This document shows, one piece after another, positions 63,601 through 64,000 of a stretch of 64,000 bases of DNA. Both the position numbers and the translations under genes were made by a program. A model generated the notes under the pieces. The model searched no databases, was not told where the DNA came from, and saw only the letters and a list, made by a program, of their open reading frames with translations. The stretch lies in contig NZ_NJER01000001.1 in the NCBI RefSeq assembly GCF_002753895.1, forward strand, positions 868,001 to 932,000, written 5' to 3'. Numbering within the stretch: position 1 is the stretch's first letter; the number at the start of each line of letters is the position of its first letter. Source of the stretch: Halobacteriovorax sp. JY17 (lineage in GTDB: Bacteria > Bdellovibrionota > Bacteriovoracia > Bacteriovoracales > Bacteriovoracaceae).

Positions 63601-63970
63601 TAAGGAGAAACTAGAAGATATCCTAGATAAAGTAACAGACTCTAAAAAGAACTTTTGTAATGCTCATGAAAATGAAGCAATCCTAGCAGCAGTAAAAGAT
63701 TGTAAGAGCGATGACAAGTCGTCTTGTTTTAATAAGAAACTCGATTATCACCGTCAAGCAATGCAAGATTCGACAAAGAGTGCAGATAGAGCAATCGCAA
63801 GTATTACAGATAACTCTCTAGATGCAGAGTGGAAGAAAATTGGAGAAGTCACTGCGAATTCACAGTGCCAAGCGGCCGATGCAAGTCAAAGAAGTGCAGA
63901 AGGTCTATTTCAACAAATGCAAAATATCGGAGGAGCTGACTTTAGTGGTCAACTTGGCTTTGGAAAATAG
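60659..63970 (+). CDS. very large secreted protein with helical/coiled-coil regions, unknown function
   Basis: The ~1103-residue product has a signal peptide of the n-region-rich type (basic start, then ISICALIYSPLSFSA, cleavage near res 36). A Met/Gln-rich segment (TMQQSMQQTMMNNQM) follows, then long helical, Lys/Glu/Asp-rich stretches with scattered Cys (for example PHCKISQ, QTNCDGLEGEEGTKC). ATG 60659 is preferred because AAGGGA lies 6 nt upstream; GTG 60623 and ATG 60653 are in frame. Not recognised. It resembles the 1048-aa secreted protein in style. Probably a periplasmic or surface component. Confidence 0.8.
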   Translation: MKTQKTQMRNKKGLLRQASATISICALIYSPLSFSAQEPTWVDQGVKIMDSALQTMQQSMQQTMMNNQMAAQMSALQPQVIPSKFFPHCKISQARSAFPEDVCKATITDPNALNQAMQYKNLARTYSSMYEQLLSPAQNSSFPVGLQCLEDAKKGMVTSLQDRLNSLEALKGKIEKESQFFRDENKKLLTDMEDSHQELFGGGSGDVDAKTRDFSTYFSPACQNIIGQDKLASAAKAGLNGIKVGLSGANKSAANFVTNKSQIESDVNSQIQKIKNQIESQGIDQWRKDVSAGEQSINGADLARMGVAKPMIGVISTEISRMNNKVSNIKSELAKIVPGYDIPTMDSNFRVDFANFTKDADNYFKKKYINECVTMADKGVAISPDQILKSLRVGGNGDRSVALNNYKTALQNILDSDAFIEDKLAQIQALDNRYSNSDISIQYKNSGAQTITTTPYGLFRETVSQCEQRYTQDDTFSAGQSGQVSQAKQVSRAKKYLNDLKELESTFAATIGNQIYESVINCSGRTEKTNTCSAEGIFDQGSDAFCVKHATTCSGRVQSCFSEANTLVEAKKAKIKSYQATYNKNVTALVARQEAYLAQVKAQVLADADYLKKYFPGANFNFPEGLFIKMPENSESEFGVDLLGGGSLDFLANLPDQIAKLKETLKEQSGEITGVVNDYIAAQKGAMDTQKGKWEALASNCSNAENGYRDFVNAQNAQQQQTQQEKMGEVGEFCQKYEQLGNLNPAAGCDESDYSAKSLYETVGGVANHISSEAEYGIAEYRKLCARANNERERGTEDDDDEDRPKRISQLAEACNENNNDTEEVIEDLSKKAISSLPSEFANQKSKIEKFLQSNDDDSLSSAVKKSNYFKKVLAPLAKITSKDDFESQEEFKTSIRQAIQGKTISDDKVAEYAKIARDNQTNCDGLEGEEGTKCKNVFTLTDDRALLSSIAEKGLIGNLGLSGKLNKDDLKVTGGATGSVKEKLEDILDKVTDSKKNFCNAHENEAILAAVKDCKSDDKSSCFNKKLDYHRQAMQDSTKSADRAIASITDNSLDAEWKKIGEVTANSQCQAADASQRSAEGLFQQMQNIGGADFSGQLGFGK

Positions 63971-63988
63971 TACGTTAACGGAAAATAC

Positions 63989-64000
63989 ATGGATGATTTA
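63989..64000 (+). CDS. possible start of next gene (cut by window end)
   Basis: An ATG at 63989 with AACGGAAAA upstream opens a frame MDDL that runs off the window. If real, its gene begins 18 nt after the 1103-residue secreted protein and may be in the same operon. Only four codons are visible. Confidence 0.3.

Noticed and set aside
1-64000. CRISPR arrays, tRNA/rRNA genes, insertion sequences, prophage
   Set aside because: I saw no regularly spaced repeats, no tRNA cloverleaf, no transposase motif and no phage structural genes in the window.

Overview
The window is AT-rich (roughly 35-37% G+C by eye), densely coding chromosome. I see no rRNA, tRNA, CRISPR array, insertion sequence or phage genes. 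Genes are packed, switch strand often, and many products carry Sec or lipoprotein signal peptides. The mix of a Gsk-type nucleoside kinase, a phn-type uptake operon, a gingipain-like C25 protease and several very large secreted proteins with no recognised domain suggests a Gram-negative predatory bacterium of the Bdellovibrionota, Bacteriovorax/Halobacteriovorax-like. That placement is inference from gene style, not a database match.

Layout. 1-2664: 3' part of a C5 cytosine DNA methyltransferase, overlapping a Ppx/GppA-like lipoprotein and an alpha/beta-hydrolase lipoprotein. 2783-8373: small secreted protein, then on the minus strand lipoate ligase, an asymmetric heterodimeric ABC exporter pair and a Nudix hydrolase. 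8486-15842: Notum/pectinacetylesterase-like secreted hydrolase, a lipoprotein, a GMC oxidoreductase with a GT51 transglycosylase, and secreted unknowns. 15891-24017: a nuclease-like gene overlapping a HAD phosphatase gene, divergent from the pyrimidine genes pyrB, a fused carA-carB and pyrF. 24167-33511: large secreted protein, gsk, SH3b/beta-barrel protein, lipoprotein, a zinc-ribbon protein with a duplicated domain, and an outer-membrane-type protein. 33763-35517: three overlapping genes ending in a coiled-coil plus small-heat-shock-domain fusion. 35514-40469: MgtC-family protein, App1-like phosphatase, tiny membrane protein, C45 Ntn hydrolase, and three small minus-strand genes whose middle member has an in-frame stop. 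40538-46577: C25 protease, phnDCE-type importer, a family-3 binding protein and a small exported protein with a highly structured leader. 46649-52822: RND pump, FAD oxidoreductase and CinA. 53025-63970: two giant secreted proteins flanking uppP and an RDD membrane protein.

How the genes fit together. pyrB-carAB-pyrF form the clearest pathway: carbamoyl phosphate, carbamoyl aspartate, and the final OMP decarboxylation. UppP (undecaprenyl carrier recycling) and the GT51 enzyme are separate cell-wall functions. phnD-phnC-phnE form a complete importer. Much of the rest is envelope or secreted material suited to interaction with prey or environment.

The best candidates for something undescribed are: the nuclease-like/HAD gene pair sharing a control region with pyrB; the coiled-coil-sHSP operon; the interrupted secreted gene at 39695-40246; the zinc-ribbon/duplicated-domain protein; the stacked-hairpin leader at 46148-46228; and two genome-scale quirks, shared 4-nt convergent stop codons and an apparent excess of GGCC.
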